Assembly (NCBI RefSeq): GCF_009649815.1
Contig: NZ_WJIC01000020.1
Span: forward strand, 62,001 to 126,000
Length of the DNA stretch: 64,000 nucleotides
Origin: Nocardia sp. SYP-A9097
GTDB lineage: Bacteria; Actinomycetota; Actinomycetes; Mycobacteriales; Mycobacteriaceae
Direction of reading: 5' to 3'
Of this stretch, positions 46,601 through 54,800 are shown piece after piece. Numbering within the stretch: position 1 is the stretch's first letter; each line of letters starts with the position of its first letter. The translations under genes and the position numbers were made by a program. The notes beneath the pieces are model-generated. The model did not search any database. It was not told the origin of the DNA and was given only the letters and a program-made list of their open reading frames with translations.

Positions 46601-47235
46601 GGGGTGATGCGGAATCGTTCGCGCTGCTCTTCGCTCAGTCCGGAGAGCCCGGTGTGGGTGACCACGACGCCCTTGGGCAGACCGGTCGAACCCGAGGTGT
46701 AGATCGTGTAGGCGGGGTGCTCCGCGCGCAACGGCCGCACGCGGTCGGCATTGGTGACCGGTTCGGCCGGGTAGCCCTGGGTGAGTTCGGCGAATTCCGC
46801 GTCGTCCAGTTCCAGCCAGCCGACCGAATCGGGGAGTGCGCCCCGTTTACCGGTGATGGTCAGGCCCAGCACGGCCCGCGAATCCGAGATCATGTGCAGT
46901 ACGCGATCGGCCGGATAATTCGGATCAACCGGGACAAATCCGGCACCGGTCTTGGCAACCGCCCACACCGCGACCACGGACTCGACCGAACGCGGAATGG
47001 CTACCGCGACCAGATCCTCCGGACCCACGCCCCGCTCGATCAACAGATGAGCAAGGCGGGTAGACCGCTCGTCGAGTTCGGCATAGCTCAGCCGTGCCAG
47101 CGTCCCCGTGGCATCGGCGAGGATCAGGGCCACGCCCGCCGGATTGGCCTCGACGGCGGTGGACATGAGCTGCGGCAGGGTGGGAACGCGGGGCCGCCGG
47201 GTGCGGGTGGGCCGTACGCGAGCGGTGCGGGTCAT
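33346..47235 (-). CDS. NRPS-A: A-T-C-A-T-C-A-T-C-A-T-TE-pseudoE
   Basis: 4629 residues. A1 (~20-530), T1 (~563, SLGVDSI), C2 (~632-1060, PLTPLQSGMLFHALL; SHHILLDGWS), A2 (~1090-1580), T2 (~1635), C3 (~1690-2120, LSYAQQRMWFLNRFD; HHIAGDG), A3 (~2155-2640), T3 (~2690), C4 (~2750-3180; HHISSDG), A4 (~3210-3705), T4 (~3755, GGNSL), TE (~3825-4060), acidic linker (~4065-4185), pseudo-epimerase (~4185-4629). Approximate pocket residues: A1 D-A-F-V-L-A-G-V-W; A2 D-I-W-H-F-A-W-V-V; A3 D-V-W-S-L-A-L-V-H; A4 D-P-L-I-L-V-A-I-I. I do not match these to known substrates. All three C domains keep HHxxxDG. It starts with an Arg-rich tail (TRTARVRPTRTRRPR) and no C domain. Product expected: a tetrapeptide or an extension of a peptide from NRPS-C. 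Confidence 0.93.
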   Translation of the reverse strand: MTRTARVRPTRTRRPRVPTLPQLMSTAVEANPAGVALILADATGTLARLSYAELDERSTRLAHLLIERGVGPEDLVAVAIPRSVESVVAVWAVAKTGAGFVPVDPNYPADRVLHMISDSRAVLGLTITGKRGALPDSVGWLELDDAEFAELTQGYPAEPVTNADRVRPLRAEHPAYTIYTSGSTGLPKGVVVTHTGLSGLSEEQRERFRITPESRVLHVASPSFDASVFEMLMAIGSAAALVVAAPEVYGGEDLGALLAREAVSHAVITPSVLASLDPSGLDQLRVVLAAGEACPPELVRRWVAPIADGERRLLNGYGPTETTVWSNGAELFPDRPVTIGAAIRGAVAHVLDERLRPVAPGVPGELYVAGALLARGYHRRAELTAARFVANPFEDNGSRLYRTGDLVRWTSGGELEYLGRNDFQVKIRGLRIELEEIDAVLAGHASVDFAVTVGHQVQDRATVLVSYVHPAPGATVDVAELSALAESTLPPHMVPGAIMVLDEIPLTPVGKLDRAALPPPVIEARAYRAPETPAQQTVSTVIAEVLKVDRVGLDDDFFSLGVDSITSIQIVSRARAQGLAFKAKDVFAARTVEGLAALAAAVTPGEAEVQLATGPLIEVSDADRARLQELYPTMSDIWPLTPLQSGMLFHALLAEHSVDAYMTQFTVELSGALDIPRLRAAAQAMLDRHVNLRVAFAEDANGNPLQLVVDDLEVPWRYMDLGDRDTESAPARTDWLMAAEMTGHFDMRSAPLLRFTLVRTAPERFQLFVTSHHILLDGWSLPLLMQDMLAFYALGGDPALLPPVRSYRDYLAWLAAQDREAARAAWREALDGFTEPSPLAPVDRSREISAGIGELGFELSIEETAALSRVAAEAGITVNTIVQAAWGLLIGRSTDRDDVVFGATVSGRPPQLAGIETMVGLFLNAIPVRVKLDAAGTLAGLLRQLQDEQAALLDHHYLGLGEIQEITGIDGIFDSLVVFASFPVDDAALDEAAAPIDGVGLLGTSAANGTHYPVTVMVTPGKQLRVNLKYLRDLFDEPAAAALTQRLALLLNRFGSNPQARIAEVDALIDSERDALDTVNATEVAELLDDSTLLTLFDAQAARTPEALAVIFGDTTLTYAELDVRSRRLARELTLRGVGPESRVAVAMRRSVDLVVAIYAVLRAGGAYVPVDPDHPAERNEYVLGSAAPVCVLTRADEDFETASGVPLFFVDALAGASDIEFVESVSARADNAAYVIYTSGSTGRPKGVVITHRQMANQFRWAQRTYPHGAGDVVLHKTPITFDISTWELFWPLQTGAAVVIAEPDGHRDPAYIARMIGRYGVTSVHFVPSMLEAYLDGLAQSAGAPTDQLRWVFAAGEALATETAVKFGAALPDTTLINWYGPAEATVVTAHPAELAAGNAVPIGSPVANTRVHVLDRQLRPVPFGAAGELYVAGVQLARGYLGAPALTAERFVAHENGARLYRTGDVVRWIADPAGIGHALEYLGRSDFQVKLRGQRVELGEIETVLLSHPAVHRAAVSLVRAATGDRLVAYIVLESGAAVADSELQAHARAALPSYMVPATVVRLPAMPLNASGKLDRKALPEPQFQAREYRAPSTPGERLVTEVFAAVLGVETVGADDDFFELGGNSLSATQVVARLGAAVGARVPVRTIFDAPTVAELAVTLGDQADSFSTPLRAMERPEQIPLSYAQQRMWFLNRFDIASATYNLPTALRINGPLDVPALRAAVRDLVERHEVLRTIYPEQDGVGHQVILAADDPEAMPSVPMVDVREENIVAAVAEAAIAGFDVTAAPPLRVRLLRLGVDDHVLVCVVHHIAGDGFSAGPLTRDLMTAYLSRIQGREPEWTPLTVQYADYALWQREILGEETDSGSLLARQLDFWRGTLAGLPDQLELPGDRPRPAVAGGRGATLAFDIDPIVHAALHRVASEHNATLFMVVHAAFAALLARLSGTGDIAVGAPIAGRGEAALDDLIGMFVNTLVLRTQVDPAASFGELLNTVRAGDIAAFGHADVPFERLVEVLDPARSQARHPLFQTMLTFQNVGNSELSLPGVSVSAVELDVPLAKFDLQLTVSERTDPDSSPQGMTALFTYATDLFDVDTVQGFAERFRRLLVAVTVDPSRPVGDIDVLGFDERRKVLTEWNETAIDLPAGQLFSLFEAQAARNPGAAALTFEGTELTYAELASRVHRLARLLIAAGVGPETLVALGIRRSVDLVVAIYAVLEAGGGYVPLDLDQPADRIDHVLDTAQPVCVLTTRRDGFTAEGRVLTIDALDLSGYSDEPIRDDERRAPLYSAHQAYVIFTSGSTGRPKGVAVSHIAAVNQIRWITTEYGITADDVVLLKTPATFDVSVWELFGPLAVGAKLVIASADGHRDPAYLAEIIAAERITMTSFVPSMLSAFTETATPSALTSLRTLLIAGEAFTSDAVAAFRRIGRAELHNLYGPTEFTVHATYAAVPEEVSGAVPIGAPVWNAQTYVLDARLHPVAPGMAGELYLAGDQLARGYHGRADLTADRFVANPFGDSGTRMYRTGDLVRWTDHGQLVYLGRTDFQVKLRGLRIELGEIESALTAQESIARAVVVLRHDDRLGDQLVAYVVPAAGYPVDPAAVKNAVGERVPGYMVPAAFVVLDDFPVNPSGKLDRRALPAPDFAADREFRAPETETERAIAAVFAEVLALEQVGLDDDFFALGGNSLVATRVIARVNAALDSDLGVRDLFEVSTVDALAQRVSGTEGLAPRPKLIAGVRPDRVPLSLAQQRMWFLNQFDPNSSAYNLPIALRLTGALDTEALRLALADLLERHETLRTIYPEADGAAHQVVLPAAQVVPGLTAALTPERIGVDAVAERVGALLTAGFDVTREVPLRAKLFRIDTADEIEHVLVLVTHHISSDGWSMGPLSRDLVLAYIARSADTAPEWSPLPVQYADYSLWQRAVLGSEDDPDSLIARQTAHWRTELAGLPDELNLPADRPRPPVQSFRGGSLRFAIDDEIHQGLQRIAREQHATLFMVVHTALAIFLARLSGTGDIAIGTPVAGRGAAELDDVIGMFVNTLVLRAQVPGELRFDELLARTKDADLRAFANAEVPFERLVELLNPERSTARNPLYQVMLAFQNLPEGNADLPELRIAALESEVTTSQVDLSLTMSDSGGNGLQGAFTFATDLFDYATIGVFADRFRRLLAAIVARPGTPVGDLPLLDDSEYELLTHVHGDDVMATGLLPELLTRGVALGRDRIAVRYRGHSITYGELDDYSSQLARVLIARGVGPEKLVAVAFPRSFEMVAAVLAIAKAGGAHVPVDPTYPADRVRHMVTDSGAVLGITGRAHRDALPGAIEWLCLDDAATDGACMAQSPAPVTDADRLAPLRMQHPAYVIYTSGSTGMPKGVTVTHMGVGGLADYAVSLYDLDPEHRLMHICSPSFDPSVLEWVCAFYTGATLVIVPSEILGGPELGELMRTENVSHAIITPAVLGTLDPAIQPQLEVLSVGGDVTPPELVARWKAAGRVYHNAYGPTETTIISTYAQLTPGRHITIGKPVHGMSALVLDSRLNPVPPGVAGELYLAGGALARGYRNRAGLSAERFVANPWGAPGSRMYRTGDVVRWYADADERGGNTALPQSPWELDYVGRSDFQVKIRGFRIELGEIDAVLGSHPEVDFAITVGRKNHTGTTVLVSYVLGDVLDPEALQSYAAQSLPPHMVPAAIVVLDELPLTPVGKLDRKALPEPVLRQREYRAPSTPLEETIAATFAEVLGVDQVSVDEDFFAIGGNSLLATQIVSKLRKVSGAQVMVAWFFTDPTVTGLAERIRADLESRHDYDSAADAALAVVLPIRATGDRTPLFCAPPMVGMSWCYAGLASYLPADQPLYGLQSPALTETDYAPDTLEDVARRYIGAMREVQPHGPYRVLGYSLGGILAHAIATELQAIGEQVDVLANLDAYPDAEFTDFTQAVRDEFAALGVGEEAFPDGDMRDLSDAALAALHEAIPADLAVLTVDRLRRIYRGAVHTVELGSRYRPTAFDGHMELFSAQLGRGDDHQHSAADWRPFVTGPVTDHVVPVKHQLMTTAESYAVIGPRLADLLDREIGAAAPEEPAVESDTGEGEGDWTITQVLPIINFDTPASEMKLQAREEDSEHLADQVDAVSEEIAELEPEPVQQLVAEIDSATTEVDDAPEIAEPIAEPAIPAAPETPPVMGPRLTAVGKVSPLPAGAVSLLELEPSGLWIRAITLDIAADVSGSRVRRSVRTLLDRHPALWSRLRRDGDTAVMDIPVQANSRDAVVWQLDPSVEAVGDPIEAVIHAAAAELDPEKGRNIRFVLMAGGEADPNLDPTDRPAAVLVAVANGLVVDDTSWRTIIEDLTASWSGGHATPPSADAHPVGIARELAERSVATGTVTELEWWRSALTSALPGRDPAEVFGAAGEPLGRGRVSVSITGEGAAAVDTVARRYQASIDDVLLAALAATLLDGSAETVRNSLGSVVQLVADGRVPGDPAGHRTVGAFSTPYPFPLRVYGVDFEDVRQGGSAAGSVIRQIRDRCREVPSQGVGFGLLQHLNPDTAAAIAGLPVGRIGFRYRDLRPARVYPEPVTDDLYLDVTVDTTQDGLVARFDFAGAVLDLEQIKRLVEGWVQALGGLAEHGRAPNP
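35060..35775 (-). other. Thioesterase domain of NRPS-A
   Basis: PLFCAPPMVGMSWCYAGLAS start, nucleophile GYSLGG, Asp in NLDAYPDAEF and His in VPVKHQLM. All triad residues are present, so it should release or cyclise the peptide. Confidence 0.88.
42704..42846. repeat. 143-bp identity tract 2, copy in NRPS-A
   Basis: Identical, base for base by eye, to 56738-56880 in NRPS-B. It covers the A8-A9 part of the A2 domain (around LEYLGRSDFQVKLRGQRVEL). Flanks diverge at once on the right and carry scattered differences on the left, which suggests recent gene conversion. Confidence 0.85.
46891..47097. repeat. 207-bp identity tract 1, copy in NRPS-A
   Basis: Identical, base for base by eye, to 60904-61110 in NRPS-B. 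It encodes the start of the A1 domain (LSYAELDERSTRLAHLLIER to about ADRVLHM). Both flanks are diverged. Confidence 0.88.
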
Positions 47236-47285
47236 GCGATTACCGCCGGTTGCTCGATATGCCGGTGCCCGACCACCCGAATCAT
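47232..47285 (-). CDS. 17-aa mini-ORF, translationally coupled to NRPS-A
   Basis: ATG at 47285 with an AGGGAC ribosome site 6 bp upstream encodes MIRVVGHRHIEQPAVIA and stops at TGA, which overlaps the NRPS-A start (ATGA). The NRPS-A start itself has only a weak ribosome site (CGGCGG). The same arrangement and a related peptide (MIRGGERHCEIPAVPA) precede NRPS-B. The shared pattern is MIR, RH, E, PAV and A at matching places. Too short for a family. Likely role: coupling or leader peptide controlling NRPS translation. Confidence 0.6.
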   Translation of the reverse strand: MIRVVGHRHIEQPAVIA

Positions 47286-47493
47286 GAAGATGTCCCTCAT
47301 CCTGTCCGTCGTTGCTCCTGCCACCCGTGCATCCCGAGAAGAAATCGGGTGGGCCCGGGTCGTGTTACACCGGTGCTACGGCATCGGGAGTGGTCACGAC
47401 CTGCGCCTCTACCTGGCCACCGCGACGTCAGGGTACCTTCCGGCACACCGACGACAGGGCGTCCACGTCGAAACGGGTGTTAAGGACGCAATG
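47286..47493 (-). promoter_or_regulatory. Upstream region of NRPS-A
   Basis: 208 bp between the end of NRPS-B and the mini-ORF. It contains arms GGTCGTG (47358-47364) and CACGACC (47395-47401) that could form a loose stem. A promoter for NRPS-A probably lies here, since the mini-ORF has its own ribosome site, but no clear -35/-10 pair stood out. Confidence 0.4.
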
Positions 47494-48812
47494 CTAGTGA
47501 TCGATCCCCTCTCCGTGCTCGGCGAGCCCGCCCAAAGCCTGTACCCACCCCTGGACAAGGGCCTTGACCCGGTCGAGTTCGAGCGCCGCGCCGGCGAAGT
47601 CGAAGCGGGCGAGCAGGCCGTCGGCGGTGGTGTCTACGGTGATATCCAGGAAGAGGTCATCGGCGACCGCTTCCGGATACACCCGGGCGGGGCGCAGATC
47701 GCGGTAGCGGAAACCGATGCGGCCCTGCGGAAGTCCGCCGAGTACCGCGCCGGCCGCGGGGTTCAGATGCCGGAGCAGGCCGAAGCCCACGCCCTGGGAT
47801 GGGACCGCGCGCAGCGCGTCCCGGATCTGGAGGATGGCCTGTCCGGCGGCCGGGCCACCCCGGCGTACCTCGTCGTGATCCACGCCGGTCGGGGCGAGCG
47901 GGAACGGGTAGGCGGTGCTGAACGCTCCGACGGTGTGGTCCGCGGCGGGATCGTCGCGGCGGCCGTCGGCCAGTAGCCGGACCACCGAACCCAGTGTGCC
48001 GCGCACCGATTCGCCGTCGTCGTCCCAGAGCGCGATGGCGAAGGCGGTGAGCAGCACCTCGTCGAGGGTGGCGGCGTAGCGGCGCGCGACCGCGTCGACG
48101 GCGGCGGCACCGGTCCCGGTAATGGCGACCGATACTCGCCCGCGTGCGCGATCCGCCGCGCGGTCGGGTTCGATACCCGCCGATGTCCCGGCCAATGTCA
48201 TACGCCACCAGGTCAATTCGCCGACGGTGGCGGGATGCAGTGCCAGTTCGGCGGCCGCGCGCGCGAGCTCGGCCGGATTGCCGCCGATACTCGGGACGGT
48301 GCCGCCGTGGCCGCCCGACCAGGAGGCGGTCAGATCCTCGATGATGGTGCGCCACGAATGGTCGTCCACGACAAGGCCATTGGCGACCACGATCAGGACC
48401 GCGCCGGGTAGGTCGGCGGGGTCCAGGTTCGGATCCAGGTCGGGTGCAACGCCTTCCATCAGCACGAATCGAATATTGTGGCCGGTCGCCGGGTCGAGTT
48501 CGGCGGCGGCCGCGTGAATGACGGCCCCGATCGGATCGCCCACCGTCTCGACGGCCGGATCGACTCGCCACACCACGGCGTCACCGGAGTGCGATCGCAC
48601 CGGGATTTCCAGGACGTGCCCGGTACCGTCCGGCCGCAACCGCGCCCAGAGCGCCGGATGCCGATCGCGCAGGCCCGCGACCGAACGCCGGACTCGGGAA
48701 CCCGATATGCCGATGGCGATATCGAGGGCGATCGCTCGTACCCAGACGCCGACGGGCTCCGATTCCAGCAGGCTCGCGGCACCGGCCGGCAGCGGCGAGA
48801 CATTGTCGACCG
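47494..48812 (-). other. Degenerate epimerase-like tail domain of NRPS-B
   Basis: Same fold relics as in NRPS-A: NGLVVDDHSWRTIIEDL, VGAFSTAYPFPL, RAVPSQGVGFGLLRHL and GRIGFRYRDL. HHxxxDG is again NGxxxDD. The same loss in both paralogues means the decay came before, or was selected after, the duplication. Confidence 0.8.
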
Positions 48813-51800
48813 CGGTGCGCCGGTCCGAGATCGCGCGCACCGGCTGTTCACGGGGCGCGTCCGGCGCGAATACCGGCAGTACCTGCGTAACCGCACCCAC
48901 CGACTGGTCGGCATTGAATGCCGAGAACGGCTGCACGATCGGAAGTACCTGCGTGACAGCCCAATCGGCGGCCTCGCTCGCGGGCGGGTCGAACGGGTCG
49001 GGGCCGGGTGCGAACAGATCGCTGGATGCCGCGAGTACGGCTTCGGATACGGCGAGGATGCTCTCGGCCCGCCGGTCGGCCGCTTCCAGCAGGGCGACCA
49101 GGGCCGGGCCGATAATGGCGAGGGCTTCGGTGCCGACCATGAGCTGATGGGTGGCCGGGACGGGGCGGTCGTTGATCGCTCCGGTGGTGAAGGGTTGCCA
49201 GTCGGCGGGTCCGTGCGGGTGCTCCCCCACCGCCCGGAATTCGGCCCGGAACAGCTCCATATCGCCGTCGAAAAGGCTTGGCCGGTAGGCGGCTCCGAGT
49301 TCGATGGTGCGGACCGCGCCGCGGTAGATGCGGCGCAGCCGGTCGAGGGTGAGCACCGCGAGATCGGCGGGGATGGCGTCGAGCAGGACCCGCAGGGCGT
49401 CGTCGCCGAGTTCTTGGAGGTCGCCCTCCGGGAAGTCCTGGACGCCGAGTGCGATGAACTCGTCCCGCAGCGCGGTGCGGAAGTCGGACATATCCGCATC
49501 CGGGTAGGCGTCCAGGATGGCCAGGACATCGGTCCGCTCCCCCTGCGCCCGGAGTTCGGTGGCAATGGCCTGGGCCAGGGTGCCGCCGAGCGAGTAGCCG
49601 AGCACCCGGTACGGGCCGTGTGGCTGGATAGCCCGCATCTCCAGGACATAGCGGCGCGCGACCTCGGTGAGCGATTCCGGCCAGTAGCCGGGCTCGGTCA
49701 AGGCCGGGGATTGCAGACCCAGAATCGGCTGGTCCTCGGGCAGGTAGCGCGCCAAACCTGCGTAGCACCAGGACATTCCGGCCATGGGCGGGGCACAGAA
49801 CAGCGGCGTGCGCGTGCCCGTGGCGCGAATGGGCAGTACGACCCGCAATGCGGCATCGCCCTCGTCGGTAGCGCCCGTCTCGGTAGCGCTGTCCAGGGCC
49901 GCCGCGATCCGCGCGCCGAGGCTCGCCACGGTCGGATCGGTGAAGAACCACGCGACCATGACCTGTGCGCCGGTCAGCTTGCGCAACCGGCTCACCACCT
50001 GCGTTGCCAGCAGCGAGGTTCCGCCGAGGGAGAAGAAATCGTCGTCCCGGCCGACCCGCTCCGATCCGAGCACCTCGGCGAAGGCGGCCGCGACGGTCTC
50101 CTCCTGCGCGGAGGCCGGTGCGCGGTACTCCCGTTGTGCCAGTATGGGTTCCGGTAGCGCCTTGCGATCCAGTTTGCCGACCGGGGTCAGCGGCACCTCG
50201 TCGAGTAGCACGATGGCCGCGGGTACCATATGCGACGGCAGGCTGGCCGCGGCGAATTCGAGCAGTCGCTCCGGCTCCGGTGCGCGGCCGGGCACGCCCA
50301 GCACATAGGAGACGAGAACCGTTGCACCGGCGGCATTCTCGCGGCCGAGGGTGATGACGAAGTCCACGTCCGCGTGCTTTCCGAGTACGGCGTCGATCTC
50401 GCCGAGTTCGATACGGAAGCCGCGAATCTTCACCTGGAAATCCGAGCGCCCGACGTATTCGAGCTCCCATTTCGACTGCGGCACAGTCTGATCCGCGTCG
50501 CGCTCGGCCGGGTCGGCGTACCAGCGCACCACATCGCCGGTGCGGTACATGCGGGATCCTGGCTTGCCCCACGGATTGGCGATGAATCGCTCCGCGGTCA
50601 GCCCGCTGCGATTGCGGTAGCCGCGTGCCAGCGCGCCACCGGCCAGATACAGCTCACCCGCGACGCCCGGCGGCACCGGATTCAAACGCGAGTCCAGCAC
50701 CAGCGCCGACATGCCGTGCACCGGTTGGCCGATGGTGATCCGGCGGCCCGGTGACAGGCGCGCGTAGGTCGAGATGATGGTGGTCTCGGTCGGGCCGTAC
50801 GCATTGTGGTAATCCCGGCCCGGCTCCCATTTGGCCAGTAGCTCGGGTGTGGTCACATCGCCGCCGACCGACAGCATGCGCAGTCGGTCCTGATCGGCGG
50901 GGTCCAGGGTGCCGAGCACCGCCGGGGTCAGCACCGCGTGCGTCACCCGTTCGGCGCGAATGACCTCGCCGAGTTCGGGCCCGCCCATGATCTCCGCGGG
51001 CACGATCACCAGCGTCGCGCCGGTGTAGAACGCGCACACCCATTCCAGCACCGACGGATCGAAGCTCGGCGAGCAGATGTGCAGCATGCGATGTTCGGCG
51101 AGCAGGCGGTATCTGGCCACCGCGTGATCGGCGAGCCCGCCGAGTCCGGCATGGGTGACGGTGACGCCCTTGGGCAGGCCGGTGGAGCCCGAGGTGTAGA
51201 TGACATACGCGGGATGCCGCATGCGCAGTGGGGCGAGACGATCCGCGTCGGTGATCGGTGCCGGGGACTGGCGCAGGCACTCCCCGTCGATGGCGGCGTC
51301 GTCCAGGCACAGCCAGTCCACCCCGCCCGGCAGGCCGTCGCGGTGCGCCGAACCCGTAATGCCCAGTACCGCACCGGAATCGGTGATCATGTGCCGGACC
51401 CGGTCGGCAGGGTACGCGGGATCGACGGGCACATGCGCACCGCCGGCCTTGGCGATGGCGATGACCGCGGCGACCATTTCGAAGGAGCGCGGGAAGGCCA
51501 CCGCGACAAGCTTTTCCGGTCCCACACCACGTGCGATGAGTACGCGCGCGAGCTGCGAGGTGTAGTCGTCGAGTTCGCCGTAGCCGATCGAGTGGCCGCG
51601 ATAGCGAATGGCAACGCGATCCCGCCCCAGATCGATTCCGGCGGTGAGCAGTTCGGGCAGCAGCGCGGTGGCCATCACCTCATCGGCGTGCACGGTGGTG
51701 AGCAGATGATGTTCATCATCGGTGAGAAGGGACAGATCGCCGACCTGGGTGTCACCGCGCTGGGTGATGGCCTGGAGCAGCCGGGTGAAGCGCCGCGCGA

Positions 51801-54800
51801 ACTCCTGCACCGTGGCGTGGTCGAAAAGGTCACTGGCATAGGTGAATACCGCATCCATACCGGTGTCGTCCGAGGTCTCCCGCACGGTGAGCGAGAGGTC
51901 GAACTGTGAAGTCTGCACACCGGAATCGACTGCGGCAATGCGCAATCCGGGTAGTTCGAAGGTGTTGTCGTCCAGGTTCTCGAACGACAGCATGACCTGG
52001 AACAGTGGATTGCGGGCGGTGGAGCGCTCCGGATTGAGCAGCTCCACCAGACGTTCGAAGGGCAGGTCGGCATGCGCGAAGGCCGCCAGATCGGCCTCCT
52101 TCGTCCGTACCAGGAGTTCGGCGAAACTCAGTTCACCCGGCACCCGGGTGCGCAGTACCAGTGTGTTGACGAACATTCCGATCATGTCGTCGAGTTCGGC
52201 CTCACCGCGACCGGCCACCGGCGTGCCGATGACAATGTCGTCGGTGCCGGACAGCCTTGCCAGGAAGGCGGCCAGGGCGGTGTGCACCACCATGAACAGC
52301 GTGGCCTGCCGCGCCCGCGCCAGTGTGCGCAGGCGCTGTTGTAGCTCGGCGTCGATCCGGAAGACGACCTGCCCACCCGCGAAGGACTGCCGCGGCGGAC
52401 GGGGTCGATCGGCGGGCAGGTTCAGCTCGTCGGGTAGTCCGGCGAGCGCCGTGCGCCAGTAGGCGGTCTGCGTCGAGATCACGCTCTCCGGATCGGATTC
52501 CGCGCCCAGCACCTCCCGCTGCCACAGCGTGAAATCGGCGTACTGCACCGGCAGTGGCATCCAGTAGGGCGCGTTGCCCTGGGCGCGCGCCAGATAGGCG
52601 GTCATGACATCGCGGGCGAGCGGGCCCATGGACCAGCCGTCCGCGCTGATGTGATGGGCCACGAACATGACCACATGCTCGGGGTCACCGGTCGATTCGA
52701 CCCGGAACAGCTTGGCCCGCAGGGGAACTTCGGAGGTGACATCGAATCCGGCGGTGAGCTCGGCGGTCACCCGCTCCAGCAGTACCTCCGCCTCGACCGG
52801 CTCGGCGGTCAGGTTGGGTACCGCTCGATCGATGGGCAGCACCACCTGGTGCGCGATACCGTCCGTCTCCGGATACACCGTGCGCAGAGATTCGTGCCGC
52901 TCCATCACATCGCGCACGGCCGATCGCAGTGCGGCGGTGTCGAGTTCACCTTGCAGGCGCAGCACGGCGGGCACGTTGTAGGCCGAGTTGGTGGTATCCA
53001 ACTGGTTGACGAACCACATGCGCTGCTGGGCGAGCGAGAGCGGAATCCGTTGCGGCCGTACCCGAGCCGCCAGCGGAATACGACTGCCGCTTCCCGATTG
53101 CGCCGCCAGGAAGGCCCCGAGCGCCATGACGGTGGTGGCCTCGAATACCACGCGCACCGGCACCCGGGTGTCCAGCGCCGCTCCGAGCCGCGCCACCAAT
53201 TGGGTGGCGATGAGCGAATTTCCGCCCAGTTCGAAGAAGTCGTCATCGCGGCCGGCCCGCGGAACCCCGAGCACCTCGGCGAAGACATCCGCGACGGACT
53301 CTTCGATCGGTGTCTGCGGTGCGCGGTATTCCCGTTGCGCCAGTTCGGGTTCCGGTAGCGCGCGCCGGTCCAGCTTGCCGACCGGGGTGAGCGGGACCTC
53401 GTCCAGGACCACGATGGCGGCGGGCACCATATGCGCGGGCAGATACCGGCTCGCGTACTCGCGCAATCGCGCCTCGGTCGTTGTTCCCAGCACGTAGGAG
53501 ACCAATATGGTTGCGCCGGAGGCATTCTCACGGCCGAGCGTCACCGCGAAATCGATATCGGGGTGCCCGGAGAGGACGGCGTCGATCTCGCCGAGTTCGA
53601 TACGGTAGCCGCGGATCTTCACCTGGAAGTCGGTGCGCCCCAGGTACTCCAGTTCCCACTCGGCCCCGGCCGGAACCCAGCGAACCAGGTCACCGGTGCG
53701 GTACATACGGGTCCCCGGCCCGCCCCACGGGCAGGCCACGAAACGCTCACTGGTAAGTCCGGCGCGGCCCCGGTAGCCCCGCGCCAGCGCCGCACCGGTC
53801 AGGTACAGCTCACCCGCGACCCCCGGCGGTACCGGGCGCAGGCGCTCGTCCAGCACCAGCGCGGATACGCCGGGGATGGGCGCGCCGATCGTAATCCGCT
53901 GGTCTCCACCGAGATTCGCGAAGGTCGAGGTGATGGTCACCTCGGTCGGACCGTAGCTGTTCAGGTAACGGCGGCCCGGCTGCCATTTGGCCACGAGTTC
54001 GGCGCTGGTGGCCTCACCGCCCGTGGCCACCACCTCCAGCGCGTCCAGTCCGGCCGGATCGACCGTGCCCAGCATGGCCGGGGTGATCATGGTGTGCGTA
54101 ACCCGTTCGGTGTGCAGCAGTTCGGCCAGCTCCGCACCGCCGACCACACCCGGTGGCACGATCACCAGGGTCGCACCGACGGAGAAGGTGTACAGCCACT
54201 CCTCCACGGACTGGTCGAAGCTCGGCGAGCAGACGTGCAGGAAGCGATGCTGAGCTGCCACAGCGCACAATTCGACCGCGTGCCGGACCAGTGGGCCCAG
54301 ACCGGTGTGGGTGACGGTCACGCCCTTGGGCAGGCCCGTGGATCCGGACGTGTAGATCACGTAGGCGGGATGCTGTGGCCGCAGTGGCGCGAGCCGGTCC
54401 GTATCGGTCAGGGCGGCGGGCGATTCGACGGCGCAGAGCCGTTCGACAGTGGGATCGTCGAGGGCCAGCCACTCCAGGTCACCGGGTAGGGCCACTGCGA
54501 ACTCGGCTCGGGTGAGCCCCACCGTCGCGCCCGAATCGGTGACCATATGCCGAATCCGGTCGACCGGGTAGACGGGATCGACGGGCACATACGCGCCGCC
54601 CGTCTTGGCCACCGCCCAGACCGCGGCGATCATGTCGTAGGAGCGGCTGATGGCCAGTGCCACAACCGATTCCGGGCCGATACCGCGCGAGATCAATACC
54701 CGCGCCAGCCGCGATGAGTAGTCGTCGAGTTCACCGTAGGTGAATGAGCGGCCTTGCCAGCGCACGGCGGTCCGGTCCCGGCCCAGGGCCACGCCCTTGG

